Shown here: piece after piece, positions 27,995 through 37,586 of the stretch
Position numbering within the stretch: position 1 is the first letter of the stretch
How the letters are laid out: the number at the start of each line of letters is the position of its first letter
NCBI RefSeq assembly: GCF_024006985.1
Contig: NZ_JAMXIB010000001.1
Coordinates: forward strand, 434,001 to 498,000
Direction: 5' to 3'
DNA length: 64,000 nucleotides
Source of the DNA: Robiginitalea marina
GTDB taxonomy: Bacteria; Bacteroidota; Bacteroidia; Flavobacteriales; Flavobacteriaceae
Notes under the pieces: model-generated
Seen by the model: the letters and a program-made list of their open reading frames with translations, nothing else
Databases searched by the model: none
What the model was told of the DNA's origin: nothing
Position numbers and translations under genes: made by a program

Positions 27995-28681
27995 ATGATC
28001 CTGGCCGAAAATATCCATAAATCATACGGGGCAGTAGAAGTCCTCAAAGGGGTGAGCCTTAACATCCGAAAAGGTGAAATCGTGTCCGTGGTGGGAGCCT
28101 CCGGTGCGGGAAAGACGACCCTGCTGCAAATCCTGGGCACCCTGGACACCCCCTCCCCTTCCCCCCCGTGCAAGATCACGATCGACGGGCAGGACATAAC
28201 CCTGCTCGGGGAAAAACAGCTCGCTCTTTTCCGCAACCGGCATATCGGTTTTATTTTTCAGTTTCACCAGTTGCTCCCGGAATTTACGGCCATGGAAAAT
28301 GTCTGCATCCCCGCCTTTATCAGGGACACTCCCCGTTCGGAAGCTGAAGGCAGGGCCCGGGAACTCATGGAATTTTTGGGCCTCGGGCACCGCCTCCATC
28401 ATAAGCCGGCTGAGCTTTCCGGGGGGGAACAACAACGGGTGGCTGTGGCACGGGCCCTTGTCAACCAGCCTTCCGTGGTCCTGGCCGATGAACCCAGCGG
28501 GAACCTGGATTCATCGAGTGCAGACCGGTTACACCGGTTATTTTTTGAACTCAGGGAGCGCTTCGGGCAGACCTTTGTCATCGTGACGCACAACGAAGAA
28601 CTGGCGGAGATGGCGGATCGGAAACTCACCATGGTGGATGGGCGGATTGTGGACGAAAATGATGATCCCGGGAAGCCGTAA
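27995..28681 (+). CDS. lolD: Lipoprotein-releasing ABC ATPase LolD-like
   Basis: The 228-residue ATPase of the MacB/LolD class has Walker [13 protein letters not shown], signature [15 protein letters not shown], Walker [14 protein letters not shown] and H-loop [40 protein letters not shown] is the Q-loop region; its core, [16 protein letters not shown], is typical of LolD. It would drive lipoprotein release from the inner membrane with LolC/E, which are not in the window. It is followed 66 bases later by the TIGR02757 gene. Confidence 0.88.
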   Translation: MILAENIHKSYGAVEVLKGVSLNIRKGEIVSVVGASGAGKTTLLQILGTLDTPSPSPPCKITIDGQDITLLGEKQLALFRNRHIGFIFQFHQLLPEFTAMENVCIPAFIRDTPRSEAEGRARELMEFLGLGHRLHHKPAELSGGEQQRVAVARALVNQPSVVLADEPSGNLDSSSADRLHRLFFELRERFGQTFVIVTHNEELAEMADRKLTMVDGRIVDENDDPGKP

Positions 28682-28747
28682 AGGCGAAACTCCCCGGGGA
28701 TATACCGCCCCTGCACCACTGCGACAAATGAACAATGGCCTGCCCCG

Positions 28748-29515
28748 ATGGACTGGAGCGAACTGAAAGATTTCCTGGACGAAAAAACCCTTCAATACCA
28801 GGGACCAGAGTTCCTGGAAACGGACCCCATTCAGGTACCCCATGCCTTTCTGCGTAAAGAAGATCGGGAGGTTTCCGGATTCCTGACCGCGACCATAGCC
28901 TGGGGGAACCGACAGAGCATTATCCGGAGCGCGCGCAGCATGATGGCCCTCATGGATGATTCCCCCTATGACTTTACCATGGAAGCCACGGCCAGGGACC
29001 TCCAAAAACTGAGTCCCTTTGTCCACCGGACGTTCAATGGTCAGGACCTGGTTTTTTTTATTATCGGCCTCAGGCACCTCTACCGGGCCTATGGAGGCAT
29101 GGAACCCCTTTTCCAACGGTATGCCGAAGCGGAAGGAATTCAGGGGGCCATTTCCAGGGTAAGGGCACACTTTTTTGAGCCCGGGCACCTCCAAAGGACG
29201 GAAAAACACTTCTCAGACCCCTTGCGGGGGTCCGCTGCCAAACGCATCAACATGTTCCTTAGGTGGATGGTACGCCCGGCAAAGTCCGGGGTGGATTTCG
29301 GGATCTGGCCGGGAATTTCCCCATCATGGCTTTCCTGCCCCCTCGATGTGCATTCGGGCAAGGTAGCCCGCGCCCTTGGACTGCTACAGCGCAGACAGGA
29401 TGACGCCAAAGCCGTGAAGGAACTCGATACGGCCCTGCGGAAACTGGACCCGGAAGACCCCGTCAAATACGATTTCGCCCTCTTTGGCCTGGGGGTTTTT
29501 GAGCAATTCGGTTAA
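28748..29515 (+). CDS. TIGR02757 family protein
   Basis: The 255-residue protein matches TIGR02757, a conserved Bacteroidetes and spirochaete family with weak similarity to HhH-GPD-type folds. Visible family features are TDPIQVPHAFLRKEDREVSG, ATIAWGNRQSIIRSA, the KRINMFLRWMVRP segment and DVHSGKVARALGLL, plus the C-terminal DPVKYDFALFGLGV. It may be nucleic-acid related, but activity is unproven. Confidence 0.85.
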   Translation: MDWSELKDFLDEKTLQYQGPEFLETDPIQVPHAFLRKEDREVSGFLTATIAWGNRQSIIRSARSMMALMDDSPYDFTMEATARDLQKLSPFVHRTFNGQDLVFFIIGLRHLYRAYGGMEPLFQRYAEAEGIQGAISRVRAHFFEPGHLQRTEKHFSDPLRGSAAKRINMFLRWMVRPAKSGVDFGIWPGISPSWLSCPLDVHSGKVARALGLLQRRQDDAKAVKELDTALRKLDPEDPVKYDFALFGLGVFEQFG

Positions 29516-29531
29516 CCCTGGGGTTCCCGGG

Positions 29532-30659
29532 TCACCCCCCCATGCCATAGCCTTCCGGCAGGTCGATGGGTATAGCTTTCCCCCCTTCCCGAATCGAACG
29601 GTAAATGGCCTCCACTACCACCATATCCCTTTTTCCCATTTCCCCCGGGGCCCGGTTTGGGGTGCCCTCCAGGATGTGCCGGGCAAAGTCGTCCATCTGG
29701 AGCTTTTGCTGGCTTTCATGGGGAAAGGACATTGGCCCTTCGCTGGTGCGCCCGCTTAATGGGCCGTAATTATTGGCCGGCTGCAACTCAAACCACCCGC
29801 GATCGCAGGAGGCATAAAGCCGGTTGGCCTGGGCATTGTGGGAAGTCATCATCTGCCCTACGGTCCCGCCAGGGAACTCGAACTGGGCGGTAATGGTCTC
29901 ATCGGTGTCCCTGAAATAATCGGGGCGGGTGCTGAATTCCCGGGCGCTTACCGAAACCGGGTTTTTCCCGCACCCATAAATACAACTCTGTATGGCATAT
30001 ACCCCCATGTTCATCAGGGCTCCCCCTCCCGAAAGCGATTTATCCAGGCGCCACTGGTCGGGGTTGCCGGCAGAAATGTAGGCTGCATCGGCCCCTACAA
30101 AACGAACGCGGCCAAAGGCCTGTTCCCTGACCAGCCTTTTGACTTCCCGGGTATACGGCTCGGAGTGCAGCCGGTAGCCAACCCCGAGTTTTACGCCGGC
30201 CTCCCTGCAGGCTGCCATTATCGCATCGCATTCCCCTACATTCATGGCCATGGGCTTTTCACAAATCACATGCTTTCCCGCCTTCGCAGCCCGGATGGAA
30301 AACTCGGCGTGCATGCTGTTGGGCAACACCACATACACAATATCGATGGCCTTGTCGGCGGCTATGCGGTCAAAGCTGTCGTAATCATAGACGTGTTCTG
30401 CCCCAATGCCGTAGGTCTGCATCCATTGCCTGGCTTTTTGCGGGGTACCCGTTACGATGCCTGCGAGGTGGCAATATGCGGTTTGCTGAAGGGCAGGCGC
30501 CAACTGGTAGGTGCTGTAACTTCCCAGGCCGACCAGGGCCACTCCCAACTTTTTCACCTGGGACCCGCCGCCCTGGCCGGTGAGTGGCAGGGGCATGCCC
30601 ATTGCCAGCAGCCCCCCGGCCAGGGTGGTATTGAACATTCTTCGACTGTACGGTTTCAT
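29532..30659 (-). CDS. Exported Gfo/Idh/MocA-type oxidoreductase
   Basis: The 375-residue NAD(P)-dependent oxidoreductase is related to glucose-fructose oxidoreductase. The N-terminus MKPYSRRMFNTTLAGGLLAM has a twin Arg followed by a hydrophobic stretch, consistent with Tat export. The Rossmann motif is LVGLGSYSTYQLAPAL, and the catalytic-pocket lysine is in CEKPMAMN. Substrate is probably a sugar or sugar derivative; no sugar genes flank it, so specificity is open. It is convergent with TIGR02757. Confidence 0.87.
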   Translation of the reverse strand: MKPYSRRMFNTTLAGGLLAMGMPLPLTGQGGGSQVKKLGVALVGLGSYSTYQLAPALQQTAYCHLAGIVTGTPQKARQWMQTYGIGAEHVYDYDSFDRIAADKAIDIVYVVLPNSMHAEFSIRAAKAGKHVICEKPMAMNVGECDAIMAACREAGVKLGVGYRLHSEPYTREVKRLVREQAFGRVRFVGADAAYISAGNPDQWRLDKSLSGGGALMNMGVYAIQSCIYGCGKNPVSVSAREFSTRPDYFRDTDETITAQFEFPGGTVGQMMTSHNAQANRLYASCDRGWFELQPANNYGPLSGRTSEGPMSFPHESQQKLQMDDFARHILEGTPNRAPGEMGKRDMVVVEAIYRSIREGGKAIPIDLPEGYGMGG

Positions 30660-30793
30660 GGAATTGATTTTCTTAAAATTACACCTTTTTCCCGAAGGAG
30701 CCCCCGGGGTATGGCTGGGGCCATTTTTCGATCCCTGCCCACCTGTGCTCCGGCAGAAATTGCTATTTTAGGGGACACTAATTCTTATACTCC

Positions 30794-32287
30794 ATGAAAT
30801 TGCCACTGCCCGCCCTCCTGCTGCTTGCCTTTCTGCCGACCCTATCCCTGAGCGCACAGGAACGGAAAATCCCCATCGACACAGCCATTGTAACCCAACA
30901 CACCGTGACCATAGCCGGTCAAAGTATCCCCTACACGGCCGAAACGGGGACCCAGCCGGTATGGGACGAAACGGGAAAACCCATAGCAGCCCTTCACTAC
31001 ACCTATTACACCCGCGACAATGTAAAGGACAGGGCCTCCCGTCCCTTGCTGATTTCCTTTAACGGGGGCCCCGGTTCCGGTTCCGTCTGGATGCACCTGG
31101 CCTACACCGGCCCCAGGATTTTGCGGATCGACGACGAAGGGTACCCTGTGCAGCCTTACGGGGTGGAGGAAAACCCTTATTCGGTTTTGGATGTGACGGA
31201 TATCGTTTATGTGAATCCGGCCAACACCGGGTATTCCCGCACCATCCCCGAAACGGGAAAGGAAGTGGACCGGTCGAAGTTTTTCGGTATCAATGCCGAC
31301 ATCACCTACCTGGCGGAATGGCTGAATACCTTTGTCACCCGGCATAACCGCTGGAGGTCGCCCAAATACATCATTGGGGAAAGCTACGGAGGTACCCGGG
31401 TCATGGGCCTGTCGCTGGCCCTGCAGAACCAGCAATGGATGTACCTGAACGGGGTCATCATGGTATCCCCGGCAGATTATAAGGTTATCCGGCAGGACGG
31501 ACCGGTGAGCAGCGCGCTGAACCTGCCCTATTACACTGCAGCTGCATGGCACCAGAAAGCCCTCTCGCCCGCCCTGCAACAGAAGGACCTGTTGGAGATC
31601 CTCCCTGAGGCCGAGGCCTTTACCATAGACACCCTTATCCCGGCAATCGCCAGGGGCGGGTTCATCGGGGAATCGGAGCGAAAAGCTGTTGCTGAAAAAA
31701 TGGCCCTGTATTCAGGGCTCGGCGTAAAGGAAATCCTCGACCACAACCTGGATGTGCCCACCTCCTATTTCTGGAAAGCCCTGCTCCGCGACCGGGGCGG
31801 ATACACCGTAGGCCGTCTCGACAGCCGGTACCTGGGGATTGACAAAACCCTGGCAGGCACCTCGCCCGACTATAACGCAGAGATCACCTCTTGGCTCCAT
31901 AGCTTTACCCCGGCCATCAACTATTACCTCCAGGAGGTCCTGAAATTCAAAACAGACATCAAATACAACATGTTTGGCCCGGTACGCCCCTGGAATGACG
32001 AAAACGACAATACGCGGGACAACCTGAGGCAGGCCATGGCCCAAAACCCCTACCTGAACGTCCTGGTGCAATCGGGCTATTACGACGGCGCCACCACCTA
32101 TTTCAACGCCAAATACACCCTTTGGCAGATCGACCCGAGCGGGCGCATGAAGGACCGGCTTGAATTCAAAGGGTACCGCAGCGGACATATGATGTACCTC
32201 AGGCGGGAAGACCTTAAACAGGCCAATGAAGACCTCAGGGCTTTTATCGTGAGGACTACTGCAGTCGGAAAAAGCGCAAAATACTAA
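30794..32287 (+). CDS. Peptidase S10 (serine carboxypeptidase) family protein
   Basis: The 497-residue secreted protein has a signal peptide (MKLPLPALLLLAFLPTLSLSAQ). It is an alpha/beta hydrolase of the S10 type. The oxyanion region is FNGGPGSGSVWMHL, the nucleophile Ser is in GESYGGTR, the Asp in SGYYDGATTYF and the His in YRSGHMMYL. It is expected to cleave C-terminal residues in the periplasm or outside. It is followed 10 bases later by a small secreted protein gene on the same strand. Confidence 0.9.
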   Translation: MKLPLPALLLLAFLPTLSLSAQERKIPIDTAIVTQHTVTIAGQSIPYTAETGTQPVWDETGKPIAALHYTYYTRDNVKDRASRPLLISFNGGPGSGSVWMHLAYTGPRILRIDDEGYPVQPYGVEENPYSVLDVTDIVYVNPANTGYSRTIPETGKEVDRSKFFGINADITYLAEWLNTFVTRHNRWRSPKYIIGESYGGTRVMGLSLALQNQQWMYLNGVIMVSPADYKVIRQDGPVSSALNLPYYTAAAWHQKALSPALQQKDLLEILPEAEAFTIDTLIPAIARGGFIGESERKAVAEKMALYSGLGVKEILDHNLDVPTSYFWKALLRDRGGYTVGRLDSRYLGIDKTLAGTSPDYNAEITSWLHSFTPAINYYLQEVLKFKTDIKYNMFGPVRPWNDENDNTRDNLRQAMAQNPYLNVLVQSGYYDGATTYFNAKYTLWQIDPSGRMKDRLEFKGYRSGHMMYLRREDLKQANEDLRAFIVRTTAVGKSAKY

Positions 32288-32297
32288 TCCCCACCCC

Positions 32298-32882
32298 ATG
32301 AAAAAAACAATGTTAGCCTTTATGGCAGTGATGGCCACCTGCGGGATGGTAGCCCAGGAGATCCCCCCGGCGCAGTGGCAGATCAAAACCGCACTGATGG
32401 CCGTACCCGGCGACTACCGGGATGGGGCCACGGTATACGGCTACGACCCCCGGGGGAATTTTGTCACCCTGAGGGAAGGCACCAACGCCTATATCGCCCT
32501 GGCGGACGACCCCGGAAACCCGAATTTCTCCACGGCTGCCTATCACAGGGACCTGGATGCCTTTATGGCCCGGGGCCGGGAACTGAAAGCGCAGGGGAAA
32601 GACGGAAAGGAGATTTTTGATATCCGGGAAGCCGAGGTGCGCTCCGGGGCCCTGAGCATGCCCGACAAGGCCACCCTCTGTGTTTTTACGGGAAAGGTGA
32701 ACCCTGAATCCCTGGAGATCGAAGACCCCTATGTGCGGTATGTTTTTTATATGCCTTTTGCCACCGGGGCTTCCACAGGTCTCCCGACCACCCCGACGCC
32801 CCCGGGCCATGCCTGGCTTATGGATCCTGGCACCCACCGGGCACACATCATGATCACCCCCCCTAAGGAAGCGCCGGAATAA
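32298..32882 (+). CDS. Secreted protein of unknown function
   Basis: The 194-residue protein has a signal peptide (MKKTMLAFMAVMATCGMVAQ) and sequence features ALMAVPGDYRDGATVYGYD, VTLREGTNAYIALADDP and PPGHAWLMDPGTHRAHIMI. I do not recognise the family. The single internal Cys is LCVFTGK. It is closely coupled to the S10 peptidase gene (10-base gap), so it likely shares its transcript and periplasmic location. Confidence 0.75.
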   Translation: MKKTMLAFMAVMATCGMVAQEIPPAQWQIKTALMAVPGDYRDGATVYGYDPRGNFVTLREGTNAYIALADDPGNPNFSTAAYHRDLDAFMARGRELKAQGKDGKEIFDIREAEVRSGALSMPDKATLCVFTGKVNPESLEIEDPYVRYVFYMPFATGASTGLPTTPTPPGHAWLMDPGTHRAHIMITPPKEAPE

Positions 32883-32961
32883 TATTTCGGTGAACTATTA
32901 GAAGTGCTGGCTGGGGATGGGGGTACCCGGGCCTTGCTGCCCCGAAAATTTCGGTACCCAA

Positions 32962-33981
32962 ATGCAATCTTTCGCAACAAACCCTCTGGTAAGCATCCTG
33001 ATGCCCTTCAGGGATACAGGCCGCTTCCTTCCCGAATGCCTCCATTCCATCCTTGAACAGGACCTGAAGGATTGGGAATTGCTTGCAGTGGACGATCATT
33101 CCACTGACACGGGGCGGGAATTCATGGAGAAACTCGCTGCCCTCGATGCCCGGGTTCGGGTCATGGACGCGGAGGGCAGGGGCATCATCCCCGCCCTAAG
33201 GCAAGCCTATCGGCTGAGCCGGGGACAACTTATTACGCGGATGGATTCGGATGACCTGATGGCCCCCCACCGCCTGCAACTCATGGCAGGCCAGTTAACC
33301 TCCCATGGCCCCGGCCACCTTGCCCTTGGCCGGGTACGCTATTTTTCACACCGTGGGATTTCCAACGGGTATGCCCGATATGAAGCCTGGATCAATGGGT
33401 TGACCGCCCGGGGGGAGAACTTCAGTGAGATCTATAAGGAATGCGTCATCCCATCGCCTTGCTGGATGGCCTACCGACGGGACCTGGATGCGTGTGGTGC
33501 CTTCAACCCCGATCGGTACCCTGAGGATTACGATTTGTGCTTCCGCTTTTATGAAGGGGGGTTGAAATGCCTGCCTTCGGAACACCTGCTGCATTACTGG
33601 AGGGATTACGACCAGCGCACCTCAAGGACGTCGCCCCACTATGCCCAGAATTATTTCCTGGACCTGAAACTGTATCACTTCCTGAGGCTCGACCGTGTGC
33701 CGGGAAGGCCCCTGGTGGTCTGGGGGGCCGGATTCAAGGGCAAAACCATTGCCCGTAAACTAAAGGCCGCCCGACAACCTTTCCACTGGCTGTGCGACAA
33801 CCCCAGGAAAATAGGCAGGAAGATCTACGGGGTACCCCTGCAGCACTACACCTTCCTCGGCCAGCTTGAAAACGCCCAGAGCATAATCACCGTGGCCAAT
33901 GAGGAGGCACAGGAAGCGATCAGGAACCACCTTCACGCCCTTGGGCAGCTATCCATGAGGGATTTCTACTTTTTTTGCTGA
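32962..33981 (+). CDS. Glycosyltransferase family 2
   Basis: The 339-residue protein has an N-terminal GT-A domain: VSILMPFRDTGRFLPECLHS, LLAVDDHSTD (nucleotide-binding Asp) and the DxD-like ITRMDSDDLMAPHR. The acceptor region has GGLKCLPSEHLLHYWRDY. The C-terminal 80 residues contain a second Rossmann-like motif, VVWGAGFKGKTIARKL, as in proteins with an attached NAD-binding or sugar-epimerase-like domain. The start is chosen at 32962 (MQSFATNPLVSILMPF); 32917 adds an unsupported extension. Confidence 0.87.
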   Translation: MQSFATNPLVSILMPFRDTGRFLPECLHSILEQDLKDWELLAVDDHSTDTGREFMEKLAALDARVRVMDAEGRGIIPALRQAYRLSRGQLITRMDSDDLMAPHRLQLMAGQLTSHGPGHLALGRVRYFSHRGISNGYARYEAWINGLTARGENFSEIYKECVIPSPCWMAYRRDLDACGAFNPDRYPEDYDLCFRFYEGGLKCLPSEHLLHYWRDYDQRTSRTSPHYAQNYFLDLKLYHFLRLDRVPGRPLVVWGAGFKGKTIARKLKAARQPFHWLCDNPRKIGRKIYGVPLQHYTFLGQLENAQSIITVANEEAQEAIRNHLHALGQLSMRDFYFFC

Positions 33982-34067
33982 CCCTGCGGTTTTGGCCGGG
34001 GGTGCCCCCAGCCTTCCTTTGGGGCAGTATTTCCCGCTCCATCCCTGCAAAGGCCTTTTGAATTGGC

Positions 34068-34075
34068 TATATTTG
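34068..34075 (+). promoter_or_regulatory. -7 box of BatA operon
   Basis: TATATTTG lies 17 bases before the ATG at 34093 and overlaps an earlier in-frame start at 34063, which argues for the later start. Confidence 0.45.
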
Positions 34076-34092
34076 ACCAAGCAATTCAAACT

Positions 34093-36009
34093 ATGCAGTT
34101 CAAGCATCCGGAACTCCTGTGGGGCCTCCTGCTACTCCTAATCCCAATCCTGGTGCACCTGCTCCGCCTCAGGAGGTTCAGGGATACGCCCTTCACCAAT
34201 GTTCGGATCCTCAAAAAAATACTGGTCGAAGCCAACCGGAGCAGCAGGCTGAAAAAATGGCTGTTGCTCCTTGCCCGGCTGGGGCTAATTGCAGCCCTTG
34301 TGCTGGCATTTTGCCAACCCTTCCTTTCTTCGCAAACCGTTGGAAAACCAAAGGATATACTCGTTTATCTCGATAATTCTTTTAGCATGCAGGTACAGGA
34401 AGGCAATTCAAGCCTGTTGCAGAATACGGTACAGGACCTGCTGCAATTCCTGCCTGAAGACCTTCGCTTTACGCTGATGACCCAGAGCCGGACCTACCGG
34501 GAAGTGGAGGTCAGGGACATCCAGCAAGAACTCCTCGACCTGGGCTTTGATCCGGGGAGTACAGACCCTGCCGAAGTACAACTTCGGGCTGATGCCTATT
34601 TTGCAAGCAGGGATTCCGCGGAGCGGGAACTCTGGCTGCTTTCCGACTTCATCGGATGGGATCGGGAGGCCTGGGCATCCTGGAACAACGCCCGGGTGCG
34701 TGCCGTCAGGGCTACAGCCGGGAACCCCGTCAATATTTCTCTAGATACCGCCTTTTTCGGGAACAAAAACCCCGAAACCCTGGAACTCCTGGTTTCCCTC
34801 AGTTATGAAGGCCCCTGGCAGAATACCCCGGTTTCCCTTTACGACGGGCAACGCCTGGTCGCCAAAACCACAGCGGAAATCCAGGACGATGGCGCCGTGC
34901 TGGCCCGTTTCCTGATCCCGGCCGGAGAGGGGCTAAATGGCATCGTACAAATAAATGACAACGGGCTGCCCTACGACAACGTGCTTTACCTCTCTCACAA
35001 TCCGCCCGAAAAGATCAGGGTGCTCGGGATCGGCCCCTCCCCTTCCCCATACCTGGCCCGTATTTTTTCCCCTGCTGAATTCGCGTATGCCGAAAGCGAT
35101 TTGAGGACACTCGATTACGGCCTTATCAACCGGCAGCACCTGGTGGTACTGAATGAACTTGAGGCCGTGCCGGAGCCCCTGGCCAGGGCCCTTCAGGAAT
35201 TCTCCGCCCAGGGAGGCGTTTTGCTGGTCATCCCGGCCGCTGATGCCCGGATTGAAAGCTACAACACCTTGCTAGCCCCCCTCGGGGCCGGCCTGCAGCC
35301 CCGCGTGGAGGGCGACAACCCCATCACGGGCATCGTATTCGATCACCCCAGGTTCCAGGGGGTTTTTGAGAAACAGGTCGAAAATTTCGAATACCCCAGG
35401 GCTGGCCTTTATTTTCCGTTGGAAGGCACCCTACCGGCCATGCTGAAGTTCCAGGACGGACAGGCCTTCCTCTCGGGAATTGACGGCCTTTATGTGTGCG
35501 CGGCCCCCCTGGGCGATGCATCGGGCAACTTCAGGTTTTCCCCCTTAATCGTGCCCACTCTTTACAGCATCGGCCGGGGAAGCCTCCCGGGATCGGATCT
35601 CTATTACCAGGTTGGGAAAGAAGCCTCACTGGACCTGGACCTCACCCTAGAAGAGGACAATATTGTGGAAATGCGTGGAGCGGAGTATTCCTTCATCCCC
35701 CTGCAGCAATCCTTTTCCCGGAAAACGCGTTTGATTTTCGGCGATGAGCCGCGCCTGGCAGGGAATTACCTCATCGAATACCAAGGGGGACCCATCCGCC
35801 AGGCCAGCTTCAATTACCCGCGCACCGAAAGCCTGGGAAGGGACACCCCCGCAGGCCTGCCGGATCGCTTTGAAATTTATCCGGATGTGGAGCGTCTGGT
35901 GGCCCAATATCAAAACAGCATGGCGATAACCTCCCTTTGGAAATGGTTTGTTATTTTAGCACTGCTATTTGTGTTGGTTGAAACATTCCTGCAAAAATTG
36001 ATGCGATGA
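34093..36009 (+). CDS. BatA-domain membrane protein
   Basis: The 638-residue protein begins with a BatA-type N-terminus (MQFKHPELLWGLLLLLIPIL, then VHLLRLRRFRDTPFTNVRIL) with two membrane helices. A von Willebrand A-like segment starts at DILVYLDNSFSM, and a C-terminal helix ends WFVILALLFVLVETFLQKLM. It probably acts in envelope-protein assembly or stress, as for Bat proteins, but this is inference. The stop overlaps the next gene's ATG (ATGA), and this pairing with a dihydroorotase-like gene is common in flavobacteria (recalled). Confidence 0.87.
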   Translation: MQFKHPELLWGLLLLLIPILVHLLRLRRFRDTPFTNVRILKKILVEANRSSRLKKWLLLLARLGLIAALVLAFCQPFLSSQTVGKPKDILVYLDNSFSMQVQEGNSSLLQNTVQDLLQFLPEDLRFTLMTQSRTYREVEVRDIQQELLDLGFDPGSTDPAEVQLRADAYFASRDSAERELWLLSDFIGWDREAWASWNNARVRAVRATAGNPVNISLDTAFFGNKNPETLELLVSLSYEGPWQNTPVSLYDGQRLVAKTTAEIQDDGAVLARFLIPAGEGLNGIVQINDNGLPYDNVLYLSHNPPEKIRVLGIGPSPSPYLARIFSPAEFAYAESDLRTLDYGLINRQHLVVLNELEAVPEPLARALQEFSAQGGVLLVIPAADARIESYNTLLAPLGAGLQPRVEGDNPITGIVFDHPRFQGVFEKQVENFEYPRAGLYFPLEGTLPAMLKFQDGQAFLSGIDGLYVCAAPLGDASGNFRFSPLIVPTLYSIGRGSLPGSDLYYQVGKEASLDLDLTLEEDNIVEMRGAEYSFIPLQQSFSRKTRLIFGDEPRLAGNYLIEYQGGPIRQASFNYPRTESLGRDTPAGLPDRFEIYPDVERLVAQYQNSMAITSLWKWFVILALLFVLVETFLQKLMR

Positions 36010-37259
36010 ACCTACTGATTAAATCCGCCACCCTCATCGACCCAACCCAACCGGCACTGCACCTCAAAAAGCGGGATCTTCTCATCGAAAAAGGACAGAT
36101 CCGGGCCATCGGTACCGGGCTGAGGGAAGGGGGGAATACCCGGGTAATACGGCTGGAGAACCTCTTTGTCTCCCCCGGCTGGTTCGACAGCGGGGTGAGT
36201 TTCGGGGAGCCCGGGTTCGAAGAACGGGAAACCATAGCCAATGGCCTTAAGGTAGCCGCAGCCTCCGGCTTTGCCGGGGTTGTGCTGAATACCAACACCA
36301 ACCCCACCCCAGATACCAGCGGCGATATCGTGTTTTTGAAAGACGCTGCCCGCGGGCAGGTTTCGGAATTATTCCCCATGGGCACCCTGAGCGTAAAATC
36401 CAGGGGCGAAGACCTCTCGGAAATGCACGATATGCACCAGGCCGGGGCCGTAGGTTTCAGCGACTATAAAACGCCTTTGGAGAACCCCAACCTGCTGAAG
36501 CTCGCCCTGCTTTATGTACAGCATTTCGGAGGCCTGGCACACTCCTTCCCCATGGATGCCCAGGTAAGCGCAAAAGGTCAGGTCCATGAAGGCAACGTTT
36601 CCGTGACCCTGGGGCTGAAAGGGATCCCGGCGCTGGCAGAAGAGCTCCGCATCGCGCGGGACCTCGCCCTTTTGGAATACACCGGGGGCAGGCTGCATAT
36701 CCCAACGATTTCCTCGGCCCACTCCGTGGCCCTGATTGCCTCAGCAAAGAAAAAGGGCCTGGATGTCAGCTGCAGCGTTGCAATACACAACCTCTGGTTT
36801 ACCGAGGAATCCCTGGAAGGGTTTGACAGCCGGTTTAAGGTACTCCCTCCCCTGAGGAGCCAACGCGACGTAAAAGCCCTTCGAAAGGCATTAAAGGAGG
36901 GCGTGATCGATTTTGTAACCACCGACCATTGCCCCATGGATATTGAGGAGAAGCGGAAGGAGTTTGACCTGGCTTCCTTTGGGACTGTCGGGTTGGAAGG
37001 AGCCTTTGGAGTCCTGAACCAAATATTCGGCACCGAGGCCAGTGTGGAGATCCTCACCCGGGGCCGGGAACGTTTCGGGCTAAGGCGCCCGGTCCTGAAG
37101 GAAGGGGAAAAAGCCGTCCTGACCCTGTTCAACCCCGAACAGCAGTCGGTTTTAGAAGCCGACACCCTGCTGAGCAGTTCCAAAAATGCCATCTTCCTCG
37201 GGGTTCCCCTGGTTGGAAAAGCCTACGGGGTGATTGTGGGAGAACGTAACAGCCTTTAA
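36006..37259 (+). CDS. Dihydroorotase-like protein lacking metal ligands
   Basis: The 417-residue amidohydrolase-fold protein aligns with dihydroorotase (GLEGAFGVLNQIF, SARDLALLEYTGG-like, VTTDHCPMD). The first metal motif is broken: DSGVSFGEPG stands where active enzymes have D-x-H-x-H-x-R-E-P-G. LHIPTISSAHSV also lacks the usual HVS histidine. The lost histidines suggest it does not hydrolyse dihydroorotate by the normal mechanism and may be a non-catalytic PyrC-like partner, as known for some aspartate carbamoyltransferases. It overlaps the BatA gene by ATGA and abuts the next gene. Confidence 0.85.
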   Translation: MNLLIKSATLIDPTQPALHLKKRDLLIEKGQIRAIGTGLREGGNTRVIRLENLFVSPGWFDSGVSFGEPGFEERETIANGLKVAAASGFAGVVLNTNTNPTPDTSGDIVFLKDAARGQVSELFPMGTLSVKSRGEDLSEMHDMHQAGAVGFSDYKTPLENPNLLKLALLYVQHFGGLAHSFPMDAQVSAKGQVHEGNVSVTLGLKGIPALAEELRIARDLALLEYTGGRLHIPTISSAHSVALIASAKKKGLDVSCSVAIHNLWFTEESLEGFDSRFKVLPPLRSQRDVKALRKALKEGVIDFVTTDHCPMDIEEKRKEFDLASFGTVGLEGAFGVLNQIFGTEASVEILTRGRERFGLRRPVLKEGEKAVLTLFNPEQQSVLEADTLLSSSKNAIFLGVPLVGKAYGVIVGERNSL

Positions 37260-37586
37260 ATGAGCGCACCGAGCCGGGAAGCCAAAACCATTGCCGTAAT
37301 CGCCTACCTGACCCTGGTGGGCGCCCTGATCGCCATCACCATGAACCTGGACCCCAAATACGAGTTTGGGCGGTTCCACACCCGGCAGGCATTTGGCCTG
37401 CACCTGGGCTTCCTTGGGTTTTCCCTGTTCCTGAGCCAGTGGTTCCACCCCTATGCCTGGGTGGGGTTATATGTGAGTTACTTCACCTTATGGATCTATG
37501 GGATCACCGCAGCCCTTCAGGGCAGGAAACGGCTGGTTCCCCTGGTTGGGGCCCATTTCCAGCGTTGGTTTTTATTTATTAAATAA
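37260..37586 (+). CDS. Small membrane protein (DUF4870-like)
   Basis: The 108-residue protein has about three membrane helices (IAVIAYLTLVGALIAITMNL; FGLHLGFLGFSLFLSQWF; WVGLYVSYFTLWIYGITA) and an FGRFHTRQAFGLH segment typical of Tic20/DUF4870-type proteins. Its ATG follows the preceding stop directly, and its own stop overlaps the esterase start (TAATG). Role unknown. Confidence 0.75.
   Translation: MSAPSREAKTIAVIAYLTLVGALIAITMNLDPKYEFGRFHTRQAFGLHLGFLGFSLFLSQWFHPYAWVGLYVSYFTLWIYGITAALQGRKRLVPLVGAHFQRWFLFIK

Noticed and set aside
27829-28236. Upstream extension of the folE frame
   Set aside because: FolE length and homology begin at 27828; the extension lies antisense to lolD and has no family match.
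36006-37259. Frameshift as explanation for the missing dihydroorotase histidines
   Set aside because: The frame is continuous with family-like sequence on both sides of the motif, so the residues are substituted rather than lost by a shift.
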